A stretch of DNA of 64,000 nucleotides from Candidatus Gastranaerophilales bacterium (GCA_947587615.1 CANPYC010000007.1:1-64000); one strand, 5' to 3'; shown: positions 20,324 to 30,729, numbered from the stretch's first letter. Made by a program: numbers and translations. Notes: generated from the letters alone by a model not told the origin.

Positions 20324-21850
20324 TTAATTTACCCAGTTGATATTTGTTTTAAATTTTTCTCTGTTATAGTAGTTTTCATCATTTGAAGGCATTTTAAAGT
20401 TGTTATTTTTATATTTTTTATCTAAAAAAAGAGCATATTTTTTATCTTCATAAGCTAAAAACCAATCCTTGTTATTTTTCAGCTTTTCAACAACGGGGTA
20501 ATATTTATCTAAAATTAAAATATCACTTTTATATTTTTTTAATAAATCTTCATAATTATAAGCTAAATAAAACCTTGCCAGCTCATTAATTAAATTATTG
20601 TCATAGACTTCTTCATACCTTCCATCCATAAAAATTAAATTGTTAGGATAAAGCTTATAGGCGCCATAGCTTCCTTCATGGAAATTTGTTAAAACATTTC
20701 CTTTTAAATTGTTGATTTTAATAAATTCAATGCAATGAATAGGGTATTGATTTTCGCTTGTTTTAAATATCGGGCTTTTGGGGTTTATATGAGATATTGT
20801 TGAAATTAAAACCAAAAAAAGTAAGATAAATTCTTTTGTTTTATCAAATACCAGAGGTAATTTTTTATTAAATATTTTATAAAAATCACTGTAACAATAG
20901 GCTAAAACGCTGTATACAAAAAAAGGATGACATCTCATAGCTTTAATTGAAATTATTGTAGTAAAAAGAATGATTAAATATTTTGTTTTGTCAATTTGGG
21001 TGTAGAATTTTTTAAAACCCGAAAGTTTAATATTTTTAAAAATGCTATAAATAAAAATTATAATACTTATAAAAAAGAAGGTTTTAAATTTTATAAAACT
21101 TGTCAGATAAATTTTTGAATATTTTGAAAAGAAGGCACTCTGCCATTCAACTATATGAACTCTATTTAATGAGAATGCTTTTATTATATAGCTTATATAT
21201 TCAAACCCCCAGGGGTTAGCTAAAGAAGTCAGGGAGCTTATAAAAAAAATAATTAAATAGGGCATATATTTTCTATTGTTTAAAAATTCTCCAAAGGCAA
21301 ATAATAAAATCAAAACAAGTCCGACTAAAAACCCGCCGTGTAAATTTGCCCAGATGATATTTAATATAGGCAGACAAAAGAGTACTTTATAATCTTTTTT
21401 ACACCTTGCAAGCTCAAGAATGTAAAGATAAAAAACGAAAAATAAAAAACTGAATGTTTGACATCTTATTGTTGAAAAAATTGTGTAGCAGATACTATGC
21501 AGGCTAAAAAAGAAAAACAAGAAATATAAAGGGATGTTGTTATCTTTTAATCTGATAATTTTTGTTATCAAAAATAAGGTTAAAAATATTATCAGTGTTT
21601 TAAAAATTAATAAACCGATATCTGAAAAATAATTTTGAATAAGATAAAATACTAAACTTGAACCCCATTCATGGTCAATAAATTTATGGGTTGTACCGTA
21701 AGAATAAAAGTCATAATTAAAAAGAGAACCTGTTTGAAAAAAACTTTTCCCGACAATCAGCCTCGCCCAGAAGTCAAAGTCAATGTTGTTGTCAATTAAA
21801 CCAAATAATAGGAGGAATGAAAATAAGGTTAAATAAAATACTAAATCCAT
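20324..21850 (-). CDS. Polytopic membrane protein, glycosyltransferase-like
   Basis: About 10 hydrophobic segments; DFWARLIVGKSFFQTGSLFNYDFYSYG and GNVLTNFHEGSYGAYKLYPNNLIFMDGRYEEVY. Confidence 0.6.
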   Translation of the reverse strand: MDLVFYLTLFSFLLLFGLIDNNIDFDFWARLIVGKSFFQTGSLFNYDFYSYGTTHKFIDHEWGSSLVFYLIQNYFSDIGLLIFKTLIIFLTLFLITKIIRLKDNNIPLYFLFFFFSLHSICYTIFSTIRCQTFSFLFFVFYLYILELARCKKDYKVLFCLPILNIIWANLHGGFLVGLVLILLFAFGEFLNNRKYMPYLIIFFISSLTSLANPWGFEYISYIIKAFSLNRVHIVEWQSAFFSKYSKIYLTSFIKFKTFFFISIIIFIYSIFKNIKLSGFKKFYTQIDKTKYLIILFTTIISIKAMRCHPFFVYSVLAYCYSDFYKIFNKKLPLVFDKTKEFILLFLVLISTISHINPKSPIFKTSENQYPIHCIEFIKINNLKGNVLTNFHEGSYGAYKLYPNNLIFMDGRYEEVYDNNLINELARFYLAYNYEDLLKKYKSDILILDKYYPVVEKLKNNKDWFLAYEDKKYALFLDKKYKNNNFKMPSNDENYYNREKFKTNINWVN

Positions 21851-21943
21851 GGAAAATATTATAATATAAATATTTTAAATTATGGTAATGTTAGGTTTAA
21901 AACAAACTTCCCTGCGTTATTACATTATATTTAAAGGAGCCCC

Positions 21944-22215
21944 AGGGCGGAATTTAGCCCGCCATGCCCTAAGTTTAGGGATGGCAGACTAAAGTCTACC
22001 CTACGGCTTATCTTGAAACAAGCATGTATTCGGTTTTAAGATGGTAGACTAAAGTCTACCCTGCAATTATAATTCCTTGCCGTAGTAGTTTAGTATCCGC
22101 AGGGTAGACTTCACCCCACCGTTTATAACTAAGTTAAAAACCAAGAACCCGCAAGTCAGGCTTTAGAATGGCAGACTAAAGTCTACCCCACGACTTTATA
22201 AAACTACCCTACGGA
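21944..22215. repeat. Array of short hairpin repeats (GGYAGAC-TNNA-GTCTACC family), array 1
   Basis: GGCAGACTAAAGTCTACC at 21983-22000 and 22170-22187, GGTAGACTAAAGTCTACC at 22043-22060, GGCGG...CCGCC at 21946-21963. Confidence 0.85.
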
Positions 22216-22356
22216 TTCCTATCCTCACCCTTTTATTAATTCCCAGCCCTCGCTAATAAGACAAAGAAACAACACAATCAAAATTTTTACCTGCAACAAT
22301 ATTAAAAGTTACCAATTTTTTTTGTTTAAGCTATCATAATTACAGGAGAAACAAAA

Positions 22357-23391
22357 ATGGAAAATAAAATTCATCAAATTGAACAAGAAGCACTGGCTGA
22401 AATTGAAAAAGCAACAGACTTAAAAAGTCTTGAAAATGTTAAAAATAAATACCTTTCAAGAAATTCCGAATTTAACAACCTAAAAAAAGGCATGAAAGAT
22501 ATTCCAAACGAGAAAAAGCCTTTAATTGGTTCTCTTTTAAATAAAGTTTCTCAAAAGCTGACAAGTCTTATTGATGAAAAAAATCAAATTTTCTATCAAA
22601 AAGAACTTAATGAAAAGCTTTTAAAAGAAAAAATCGATATAACGCTTGATGGAGAATATATCCCGCAAGGGCATGTTCACCCTTTAAGTCAAACAATTAA
22701 TGAAATTGTTGATATATTTAACTATTTGGGTTTTTCTTTAATTGATCCAAAATTATCTCCTGAAGTTGAAGTTGAGAAATATAACTTTGATTTGTTGAAT
22801 TTTCCAAAAGAACACCCCGCAAAAGATATGCAAGATACATTTTACTGCACAAGCGCTAAAAATGTTATTTTAAGAAGTCAAACATCCAATGCGCAGGCTC
22901 GTGAGATGATGAACACCAAACCGCCCATTAAAATTATCTCTCCCGGCAGAGTATACAGAAATGAATCGGTGAGTGCACGAAAAAACAACCTTTTTCATCA
23001 GATTGAAGGTTTGTATGTTGATAAAAACGTTACAATGACACAATTAAAAGGTGTTTTAAACGAATTTATAAGATTATACTTCGGCTCATCCCGCCCGACA
23101 AGATTTAGAAGCAGTTATTTTCCATTTACTGAGCCATCGGTTGAAATTGATGTTCAATGCATAATGTGTCAGGGTAAGGGCTGTCCGACATGCTCCAATA
23201 CAGGCTGGCTTGAAATTTTAGGAGCAGGCATGGTTGATCCTAACGTATTAAGAGGGGTTAATATCGACCCTGAAGTATACTCGGGCTTTGCTTTTGGTAT
23301 GGGTGTTGAAAGACTTACAATGTTAAAATATGCAATTGATGACATTAGACTGTTTTTTAACAATGACGAAAGATTCTTAAAACAATTCTGA
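22357..23391 (+). CDS. pheS: Phenylalanyl-tRNA synthetase alpha subunit
   Basis: GHVHPLSQTINEIVDIF, FHQIEGLYVDKNVTM, FRSSYFPFTEPSVEIDV, GFAFGMGVERLTMLKY. Confidence 0.97.
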   Translation: MENKIHQIEQEALAEIEKATDLKSLENVKNKYLSRNSEFNNLKKGMKDIPNEKKPLIGSLLNKVSQKLTSLIDEKNQIFYQKELNEKLLKEKIDITLDGEYIPQGHVHPLSQTINEIVDIFNYLGFSLIDPKLSPEVEVEKYNFDLLNFPKEHPAKDMQDTFYCTSAKNVILRSQTSNAQAREMMNTKPPIKIISPGRVYRNESVSARKNNLFHQIEGLYVDKNVTMTQLKGVLNEFIRLYFGSSRPTRFRSSYFPFTEPSVEIDVQCIMCQGKGCPTCSNTGWLEILGAGMVDPNVLRGVNIDPEVYSGFAFGMGVERLTMLKYAIDDIRLFFNNDERFLKQF

Positions 23392-23428
23392 TAAAAATAA
23401 AAATGATTTTAACAAAATTTTTGTTTAA

Positions 23429-24895
23429 TTGGCAAAAAATATTTTCATAAGTTTTTTTATAAGCATGCCAATTACACCACTTAACATCTTTAGAAAACAA
23501 ACAGTTTTAAAAAATCAAAATTCAAATATTGAAAAACCTAAAGATAATCCCGATTCAATTAAAGAATTTAGCTGGGATTGTTATAGCAGGCATGCTTTTT
23601 TTCAATTTATGAGCGCAAAAAGAACACTTGAGCTTTTAGAGCTGCAAGAAAAATTAGGTCTTAATTTTAAAGATATAAACCTGCTTAATCAGGTTTTTAT
23701 CCATGGCTCAAATAAACTTCCCAACAACATTACTCATAAAGAAACCTATCAAAATTTAGAATTTTATGGCGATACAATTTTAAGTGCATGTATTAAAAGA
23801 TTGTTTTTTGAAGAAATGCAGCCTAAAAACTTAAAAACGGCAAACTCTATATATGATAATATTGCCAGTAATAATAATCTTGCAAAGTATTCTTATAAAT
23901 TAGGACTTGATAAATTTATAATCACAAAACAGGAAAGTAAAAAACAAAAAGCAGATGTTTTTGAAGCTTTATTAGCTGCAATTACAATTAATTATAAGGA
24001 TGAGGGGTTTGATAAAGCTTATGAATTTTTTAAAAATACAATTAATAAAGAAACGTCGGACAAAATTAAAAACTCAACTAACCGCTCTCAATGCACTGAA
24101 TTAAAAAAACCTCTACACAGCAGCAAAACTTTATCAAAAGCAAAAATCAAAAAATTAAACAACTTTCAAGAAAAATATCAGCTGAATTTTAAAGATTTAA
24201 ATTTTTTGAATAAAGTTTTTAATCCTCCGTATCGCAACAAATCAGAAATGAATGATTATAATTTTATGACATATTTTGGAAGAAGCTTGTTTTATATGAG
24301 TATAACCCGTCTGATTATAGAAAATTATCAAAATTATAGAGAAAGTGATTACGATAAAATCAGAGAAATTTGCTTTAAGAGCGAAAACTTGATAAAAAAA
24401 TTTTACAAGCTTGAATTGGATAAATTTTGCAATTCTAACTCTGATGAACCATTGGAAAAAAGTTCAATTGATAAGTTCTATAATCTTTATTGCGCTATAT
24501 ATTTAAATAATAAAAAAGACGGATTTAACAAAATTTATGAATTTACAAAAGAAATTTTTAAAGGCGATGTCAAAAAAACCGTAGATGAATATGACAAATA
24601 CTATTCTTCTCATGATTTAATAATCAACTATTTAGCAGATAAAAAAGTTGATATGGATAAGGTTAATTTTGCAATTTCAAACGGAAGAAAAAAAGCTTTT
24701 TGCGTTTTTTATGACAACAACTTGCTTTTAAAAGTTATCGGTTCTAAAAACGACATCAACGCAGCCATGTTTAAGGAAGTTTCAAAACTGTTTGAAGAAG
24801 GCTATGTAAAAATAACAAAATATAAAGATAAAGAAGGAAATATTCAAAGCAGACTGGTTACTCTAAAACCCTATCACAAAACAATTTCCGTCTAA
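23429..24895 (+). CDS. Tandem RNase III-domain protein (active-like + degenerate) with dsRBD-like C-terminus
   Basis: Domain 1: YQNLEFYGDTIL and ADVFEALLAAI. Domain 2: same fold order (LNFKDLNFLNKVF...NFMTYFGRSLF...IDKFYNLYCAIYL) without the catalytic acidics. C-terminal dsRBD-like AFCVFYDNNLLLKVIGSKNDINAAMFKEVSKLF. Start uncertain: TTG at 23429 or ATG at 23465. Confidence 0.75.
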   Translation: MAKNIFISFFISMPITPLNIFRKQTVLKNQNSNIEKPKDNPDSIKEFSWDCYSRHAFFQFMSAKRTLELLELQEKLGLNFKDINLLNQVFIHGSNKLPNNITHKETYQNLEFYGDTILSACIKRLFFEEMQPKNLKTANSIYDNIASNNNLAKYSYKLGLDKFIITKQESKKQKADVFEALLAAITINYKDEGFDKAYEFFKNTINKETSDKIKNSTNRSQCTELKKPLHSSKTLSKAKIKKLNNFQEKYQLNFKDLNFLNKVFNPPYRNKSEMNDYNFMTYFGRSLFYMSITRLIIENYQNYRESDYDKIREICFKSENLIKKFYKLELDKFCNSNSDEPLEKSSIDKFYNLYCAIYLNNKKDGFNKIYEFTKEIFKGDVKKTVDEYDKYYSSHDLIINYLADKKVDMDKVNFAISNGRKKAFCVFYDNNLLLKVIGSKNDINAAMFKEVSKLFEEGYVKITKYKDKEGNIQSRLVTLKPYHKTISV

Positions 24896-25530
24896 TTTGA
24901 AAGAGCATTTTCAACCATGCTTTGTAATTTTTTCTTTTTGATATATTTAACAGATTTTTTATCAGGCTTAGCGCCTTTTTGTATCATCAAAGAAGCAATA
25001 TCAACCATACTGTTTTTAAGTGCCATATATAAAACCGTATTATCACTAACAGCGTCAATATAATTTACATTTGCGCCGTTTTCAATTAGATATTGAGCCA
25101 TCTCAAAATTTTTATTTGAAACAGCCGAATATAATTCACTGTTAAATCCTCTATCCAATTTAGCACCGTTTTCAAAAAGAAGCTTTAAAATTTCAAATTC
25201 ATTTTCTTTTGCTGCAATATAGATAGGATACTCGCTCATATATGATTGATTAATATTAATATTTGAGCTTAGAAGCAAACTAACATTTTCGACATTTCCT
25301 TTTTTTATTTGTTCTATCAGGCATGCTGTTGTCGGAGTTAATTTTTTCTGTAGCAGTAAATCTTTTTGTTCTTTGGTTAGAGTATTTTTTTTATTCAAAC
25401 TGTTTAATATTGAAGAACGTGACTCAAAGTCGCCAAACTCCGATAAATCAATAGCAAAAGTTGATGTCACGATTTGACTTGCAAATATAAACATCAACAA
25501 TACAATTAAATTTTTTCTTATTTTATACAT
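24892..25530 (-). CDS. Secreted ankyrin-repeat protein
   Basis: Signal peptide and ankyrin motifs (YPIYIAAKENEFEILKLLFENGAKLD, NFEMAQYLIENGANVN). Confidence 0.85.
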   Translation of the reverse strand: MYKIRKNLIVLLMFIFASQIVTSTFAIDLSEFGDFESRSSILNSLNKKNTLTKEQKDLLLQKKLTPTTACLIEQIKKGNVENVSLLLSSNININQSYMSEYPIYIAAKENEFEILKLLFENGAKLDRGFNSELYSAVSNKNFEMAQYLIENGANVNYIDAVSDNTVLYMALKNSMVDIASLMIQKGAKPDKKSVKYIKKKKLQSMVENALSN

Positions 25531-25563
25531 AATAAAATTATATAACTAATTATATCACTATAA

Positions 25564-26292
25564 TTATATCACTAAGCCGCCGTCAACTTCAAGAACTTGT
25601 CCTGTAACGTAACTTGTATCAACTGCTAAAAATTTAACAGCAGCAGCGATATCCTCAGGGGTTCCCATTTTTCTTAAAGAGATTAATTTTAAATATTCAT
25701 CGGTATTTTTTAAATCTTTTGTCATGTCTGTTGCAATAAAACCGGGTGCAACGGCATTAACTCTTATGTTTCTTGAGCCGAGTTCTTTTGCTAAAGATTT
25801 TGTAAAACCGATTAAACCTGCTTTAGCGGCACTATAATTTGCCTGACCGATATTTCCGTAAACTCCTACAACGCTTGCCATATTAACAATAGCACCCGAT
25901 CTTTGTTTCATCATAACTTTTACGACAGGTTTTGCAACATAAAAAGCAGAGTTTAAATTTGTATTAATAACAGCATTCCACTTTTCTTCATCCATTCTGA
26001 TAAATAAATCATCTCTTGTTATACCTGCGTTATTAATAAGAATATCTATTCTTCCGTATTTTTCTACAATACGAGCAACATTTTCATTAACGTCTTTAGA
26101 ATTTGAAACATCAAATTTATAAGCTTCAGCTTCAACTCCGAGCGCTTTAATATCTTCAACAGTTTTTGCTGCCGCTTCAGAATTACCCGCATAGTTAACT
26201 ATAATATCATAACCGCATTTTGCCAGCTCAATTGCGCAGGCTCTGCCTATACCTCTTGAAGCACCCGTAACTAAAGCTAATTTTTCACTCAT
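25564..26292 (-). CDS. fabG: 3-oxoacyl-[ACP] reductase
   Basis: VTGASRGIGRACA, YSAAKAGLIGFTKSLAKE, VTGQVLEVDGGLVI. Confidence 0.95.
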   Translation of the reverse strand: MSEKLALVTGASRGIGRACAIELAKCGYDIIVNYAGNSEAAAKTVEDIKALGVEAEAYKFDVSNSKDVNENVARIVEKYGRIDILINNAGITRDDLFIRMDEEKWNAVINTNLNSAFYVAKPVVKVMMKQRSGAIVNMASVVGVYGNIGQANYSAAKAGLIGFTKSLAKELGSRNIRVNAVAPGFIATDMTKDLKNTDEYLKLISLRKMGTPEDIAAAVKFLAVDTSYVTGQVLEVDGGLVI

Positions 26293-26296
26293 TTAT

Positions 26297-27244
26297 TTAT
26301 ACTCCTACCATTAATTCGTTTTTTACAGCTTCGATTGAAGCAATATCATAAACATTATATGTTTTTATATCTTTTGAAATTTTTCGATTAAGCCCTGCTA
26401 AGACTTTGCCGTTACCAAACTCAATAAATGTATCGACACCGCAGCTAATTGCTTCTTGAACGGATTGGAGCCACATAACCGATGAATTAATTTGCTTTGG
26501 CATTTTTTCAATAAATTCATGTTTTTCAAGCGTTTGTTTAGCGTCAACATTTGTTATAACGGGAATTTTTGCATTATTTAATTCAAGAGTTTTAACAAAA
26601 TCAACAAAACCAACGCTTGCGCTATCCATAAGCTTTGAATGAAAACCGCCTGAAACAGCCAAAGGAACAACTCTTTTAGCGCCTTTTGCTTTGATAATTT
26701 CACAAGCATTGTTTATTGCTTCGATTTCACCGGTTATAACAATTTGAGTAGGGTCATTATAATTTGCAATCTGCGCAAGTCCATATTTTGAAGCTTCGCT
26801 AAGTGCATTTTTAATTGTTTCAATATCAGAACCCAAAACTGCAGCCATGGTACCTTTAGTTATTTTTGTTGCTTCATCCATCAGCTCAGAGCGCTTTTGA
26901 ATAGCTTTTATTGTTGTTTTTAAATCCATGACACCTGATAAATACATAGCACAATATTCACCTAAAGAATGTCCAAGCGTAAAATCTGCCTTTATATCAG
27001 GACATACCTTTTGAAAAGCGCTCAGTGCGGCAATTGAAGTTGTAACAATAGCACTTTGAGCATTAATTGTTTTTTTAAGTTCTTCATCAGGTCCTTCAAA
27101 ACATAATTTTGATATTTTTTTATTCAAAACGCTATCGGCTGTATCATAGACATCTTTTGCAGCAAGCGAATTATTGTATAGGTCTAACCCCATTGTCGTA
27201 CTTTGAGAACCTTGACCCGGGAATATAAAAGCAATTTTTTTCAT
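26297..27244 (-). CDS. fabD: Malonyl-CoA:ACP transacylase
   Basis: IFPGQGSQ, GHSLGEYCAMYLSG, GGFHSKLM. Confidence 0.95.
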   Translation of the reverse strand: MKKIAFIFPGQGSQSTTMGLDLYNNSLAAKDVYDTADSVLNKKISKLCFEGPDEELKKTINAQSAIVTTSIAALSAFQKVCPDIKADFTLGHSLGEYCAMYLSGVMDLKTTIKAIQKRSELMDEATKITKGTMAAVLGSDIETIKNALSEASKYGLAQIANYNDPTQIVITGEIEAINNACEIIKAKGAKRVVPLAVSGGFHSKLMDSASVGFVDFVKTLELNNAKIPVITNVDAKQTLEKHEFIEKMPKQINSSVMWLQSVQEAISCGVDTFIEFGNGKVLAGLNRKISKDIKTYNVYDIASIEAVKNELMVGV

Positions 27245-27264
27245 TTTCTCCTCGTTTATTTTTT

Positions 27265-28314
27265 CTAATTGATTAGCTCGGCAATCTTTTTGTTTACACC
27301 TGACTCAACAGCTTCTTTTGCAACCCTTACGGCATTTTTAATTGCATAAGAAGAACTTCTGCCATGAGATATAACGGTAATACCTTTAACACCAAGCAAA
27401 AGCGCACCGCCGAATTCTTCATAATTTATTCTTTTATAAATTCTTTTCATGAAAGGTTTAGCCAACAAACCGACAATCTTTGATAATATGTCTTGTTTAA
27501 ATTCCTGTTGGATTAATTTAAACAACATCATTGAACAGCCTTCAATAGTTTTAAGGGCAACATTTCCGACAAAACCATCACAAACTACAACATCAACATC
27601 CCCTTGAAAAAGTTCTTTTCCTTCAATATTACCTATAAACTTTAAGCCGATTTTATTTTCTTTTAAAAGTTTATGAGTATCTTTAACCAGTTGGTTGCCT
27701 TTTTCTTCTTCTTCACCGATATTTAGCACACCGATACGGGGTGTTTCTCTATTGTAAACACTTTTAGCAAATGTCGCACCCATTGTTGCAAACTGCATTA
27801 ACATTTCAGGCGAACACGCACTGTTTGCGCCTGCGTCAATCAAGATTACAGGTTCTTTTTTTGTTGGCAGAGTTGCAGCAATTGCAGGACGCTCAATTCC
27901 TTTTAAACGTCCCAAGCCAAATAAAGAGCTTGCCATTGCAGCACCCGTTGAGCCTGCTGCTACAACAGCATCCGAGCTTCCTTTTGCAACTGCGTCGACC
28001 GCTAAAACAATTGAAGATTTTTTCTTCTTACGAATTGCAACTCCCGGAGCTTCGCCCATTTCAATTATTTCGTCAGCCTGAGTAAGTTTAATATCAAGTT
28101 TTGATAAATCTACCTTAATGTTTTTTACAAAGTACCCGCCTCTGTTAGACCTGATACCTTTTTTTGCAATTTCATCAAGTACTTCTTGAATTTTATCAAT
28201 TTGTCCTACAAGTTCGATTGGTACATTGTAATCCTGTGCCGCCCAAACAGCGCCTTTTACAATTTCACCCGGGGCAAAATCCCCACCCATTGCATCAACT
28301 GCAATTCTTGTCAT
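27265..28314 (-). CDS. plsX: Phosphate acyltransferase PlsX
   Basis: RIAVDAMGGDFAPGEIVKGA, AVVAAGSTGAAMASSLFGLGRLKGIERPA. Confidence 0.95.
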   Translation of the reverse strand: MTRIAVDAMGGDFAPGEIVKGAVWAAQDYNVPIELVGQIDKIQEVLDEIAKKGIRSNRGGYFVKNIKVDLSKLDIKLTQADEIIEMGEAPGVAIRKKKKSSIVLAVDAVAKGSSDAVVAAGSTGAAMASSLFGLGRLKGIERPAIAATLPTKKEPVILIDAGANSACSPEMLMQFATMGATFAKSVYNRETPRIGVLNIGEEEEKGNQLVKDTHKLLKENKIGLKFIGNIEGKELFQGDVDVVVCDGFVGNVALKTIEGCSMMLFKLIQQEFKQDILSKIVGLLAKPFMKRIYKRINYEEFGGALLLGVKGITVISHGRSSSYAIKNAVRVAKEAVESGVNKKIAELIN

Positions 28315-28343
28315 ATTAAACTCCCCAATAACTGACTGTTAAT

Positions 28344-28700
28344 TTATTCCTGAGCTTCTTCTTTTTCTTCTTCGGCTTCTTGTTTTGTTTCTTCTTTAAC
28401 TTCGGTTTGTGCTTTTTTAGCTCTCGGCTTTCTTGTTTTTTTAACTTCTTTTTTTTCTTCTTCCGAAGTATTTTCTTGAGCTTTTACTTCTTCTTTAGGC
28501 GCTTCATTAGGTGTTTGTTGGGCTGTTTTTTTAATTGAAACAACTTTATCTTTATAATAACCGCAAACAGGGCAAACCGTATGCGTTAAAACAATTGATT
28601 TGCAGTTAGGACATATAGTTGTAGCGGGAATTGAACCCTTCCAATTTGCTCTTCTTGTTGCCTGACTTGCTTTGCCTGTTCTTTTCTTTGGTGTAGCCAT
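28344..28700 (-). CDS. rpmF: 50S ribosomal protein L32 with long charged C-terminal extension
   Basis: MATPKKRTGKASQATRRANWK and CPNC...CPVCG zinc motif, followed by about 60 aa rich in Glu and Lys. Confidence 0.93.
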   Translation of the reverse strand: MATPKKRTGKASQATRRANWKGSIPATTICPNCKSIVLTHTVCPVCGYYKDKVVSIKKTAQQTPNEAPKEEVKAQENTSEEEKKEVKKTRKPRAKKAQTEVKEETKQEAEEEKEEAQE

Positions 28701-28765
28701 TTTTATTTCCTTTACTATATTAATATTTTTTTAATTTAAATTGTCTTATTTTTATTTTCTAAAAA

Positions 28766-28802
28766 AAAGAAGTCCTTGTCAATAATTTGCAAGGACTTCT
28801 TT
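28766..28802 (-). terminator. Intrinsic terminator
   Basis: AAAGAAGTCCTTG / CAAGGACTTCTTT 13-bp arms; U-tract on the minus strand. Confidence 0.85.
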
Positions 28803-28819
28803 ATAATAATTTTTTTAAC

Positions 28820-29017
28820 TTATCTTAAACTTACTTTTGTGTAAGAACCTTTTCTGTTGAAGTTAATTTTATCTTCACGAGATAACCAACCTAAACCAAG
28901 GCCTGACATATTTTCATTTAAGCTAAGGTCTTTGTTCATTTTTTTTGTTGTTACTTCACCGTTTTCATTTAGGTATTCCCAAATTTTGCCAGCTGTTTCG
29001 ATAATTGTTTCTTGCAT
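28820..29017 (-). CDS. Small winged-helix protein (DUF2582-like)
   Basis: MQETIIETAGKIWEYLNENGEVTTKKMNKDLSL...GLGWLSREDKI; start moved to the internal ATG at 29017. Confidence 0.75.
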   Translation of the reverse strand: MQETIIETAGKIWEYLNENGEVTTKKMNKDLSLNENMSGLGLGWLSREDKINFNRKGSYTKVSLR

Positions 29018-29136
29018 TGTTGTACTCCTTTTAATGCTTAATGTATACAAGTTACTACTGTTTTGAATTTGTTTGTGTCAAATTCGTATTTGCATAATTA
29101 TCTTAATTTATAATATAGTGATTGTATATAGTTTAA

Positions 29137-29637
29137 ATGGATGAAAAAAAGATGAATAAAAATTGGATATATGGCGATAACGTAGATACTGATGTAATTA
29201 TACCTGCAAGATATTTAAATACAAAATCTCAAGATGAACTAAAAATTCATTGCATGGAAGATATCGACCCCGATTTTTCAAAGAATGTTAAAGCAGGAGA
29301 TTTAATTATTGCAGGCTATAACTTTGGCTGCGGCTCATCAAGAGAGCATGCCCCTCTATCAATTAAGGCATGTCAAATTAAAGCGGTAATTGCAAAATCT
29401 TTTGCAAGAATATTTTTTAGAAACGCAATAAATATCGGTCTTTTGATAATTGAAAACGATAAAATTCAAGAAGATGCGAGCCCTGATGACATAATTGAAA
29501 TCGATATTCAAAAAGGTATAATTGTTAACAAAAGTAAAAATAAAGAATACACCTTTTCGCCTTATCCCAAAGAAATTCAAAAAATAATAAAATTTGGCGG
29601 TCTGGTAAATTACACAAAAGAGAAAGTGAATAAATAA
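29137..29637 (+). CDS. leuD: 3-isopropylmalate dehydratase small subunit
   Basis: YGDNVDTDVIIPARYLN, AGYNFGCGSSREHAP. Confidence 0.95.
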   Translation: MDEKKMNKNWIYGDNVDTDVIIPARYLNTKSQDELKIHCMEDIDPDFSKNVKAGDLIIAGYNFGCGSSREHAPLSIKACQIKAVIAKSFARIFFRNAINIGLLIIENDKIQEDASPDDIIEIDIQKGIIVNKSKNKEYTFSPYPKEIQKIIKFGGLVNYTKEKVNK

Positions 29638-29640
29638 ATC

Positions 29641-30729
29641 ATGAAAAAAATTGCAGTTCTATTAGGCGACGGTTGCGGTGTTGAAATTGTGGAAAGCGCA
29701 ATTCGAGTACTTGACAAGGTTTCAAATGTTTATAATCTTAATCTTGAATATGATTATGCTCCAATCGGCGGCAGAGCCTATAAAGAAGCGGGGGTTCCAC
29801 TGCCCGATAAAACGGTTGAAACATGCTTAAAATCTGATGCCGTTTTATTAGGCGCCGTAGGCGATTGGCAATATGACTCTTTAGCGCCCGAATTAAGACC
29901 CGAGCGAGCACTTCTTGGGATAAGAAAAAAACTTAATCTTTTTGCAAATTTAAGACCCGTTAAAGTTTTTGACGAACTTTTAAATTCATCTCCTCTAAAA
30001 CCGACGATTGCTAAAGATGTTGATATTATGATAGTTAGAGAGCTAACGGGGGATGTATATTTTGGTGAACCCAAAGGAATAATCAAAAAAACAACTGCTG
30101 ATAACAGAGAAATCAGAGTAGGTTTTAACAATATGATTTATGACGAGGATGAAATAACAAGAATTGCTCATGTTGCCTTCAAGGCTGCTCAAAAAAGAAG
30201 AAAAAAAGTTTGCTGCGTTGATAAAGCAAATGTTTTAGATGTTTCAAGGTTATTTAGAGAAGTGGTTGCTCAAGTTGCGAAGCAATATCCTGATGTTGAG
30301 CTTACAAATATGTATGTTGATAATTGCGCTATGCAGCTTGTTTTAAACCCAAAGCAATTTGATGTTATTTTAACGGGAAATATCTTTGGAGATATTTTAT
30401 CCGATGAAGCTTCAACAATAGCAGGGTCGTTAGGCATGCTGCCTTCGGCTTCAATGTCGGATGGTAAAACTCCGTTTTTATATGAACCCATACACGGTTC
30501 AGCTCCCGATTTAGCGGGAAAAAACGTTGTTAATCCGATTGCAACAATACTATCTGCTTCTATGATGTTAGAATATTCATTTGATGAAAAATTAGCTGCA
30601 AATTCAATCAATAAAGCTATTAAAGCCGTTTTAAAAGAAAATAACAGAACAAAAGATATTTACGAAACGGGACTTAATCTTTGTTCAACAACAAAAATAA
30701 CCGATTTAATAATTGATAAAATATCTTAA
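29641..30729 (+). CDS. leuB: 3-isopropylmalate dehydrogenase
   Basis: [61 protein letters not shown]. Confidence 0.97.
   Translation: MKKIAVLLGDGCGVEIVESAIRVLDKVSNVYNLNLEYDYAPIGGRAYKEAGVPLPDKTVETCLKSDAVLLGAVGDWQYDSLAPELRPERALLGIRKKLNLFANLRPVKVFDELLNSSPLKPTIAKDVDIMIVRELTGDVYFGEPKGIIKKTTADNREIRVGFNNMIYDEDEITRIAHVAFKAAQKRRKKVCCVDKANVLDVSRLFREVVAQVAKQYPDVELTNMYVDNCAMQLVLNPKQFDVILTGNIFGDILSDEASTIAGSLGMLPSASMSDGKTPFLYEPIHGSAPDLAGKNVVNPIATILSASMMLEYSFDEKLAANSINKAIKAVLKENNRTKDIYETGLNLCSTTKITDLIIDKIS

Noticed and set aside
21944-22215. CRISPR array
   Set aside because: Repeats are short palindromes with irregular spacing, no uniform spacers, and no cas genes nearby.
29778-30611. Minus-strand ORFs 29778-30131 and 30270-30611
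   Set aside because: Antisense to leuB.
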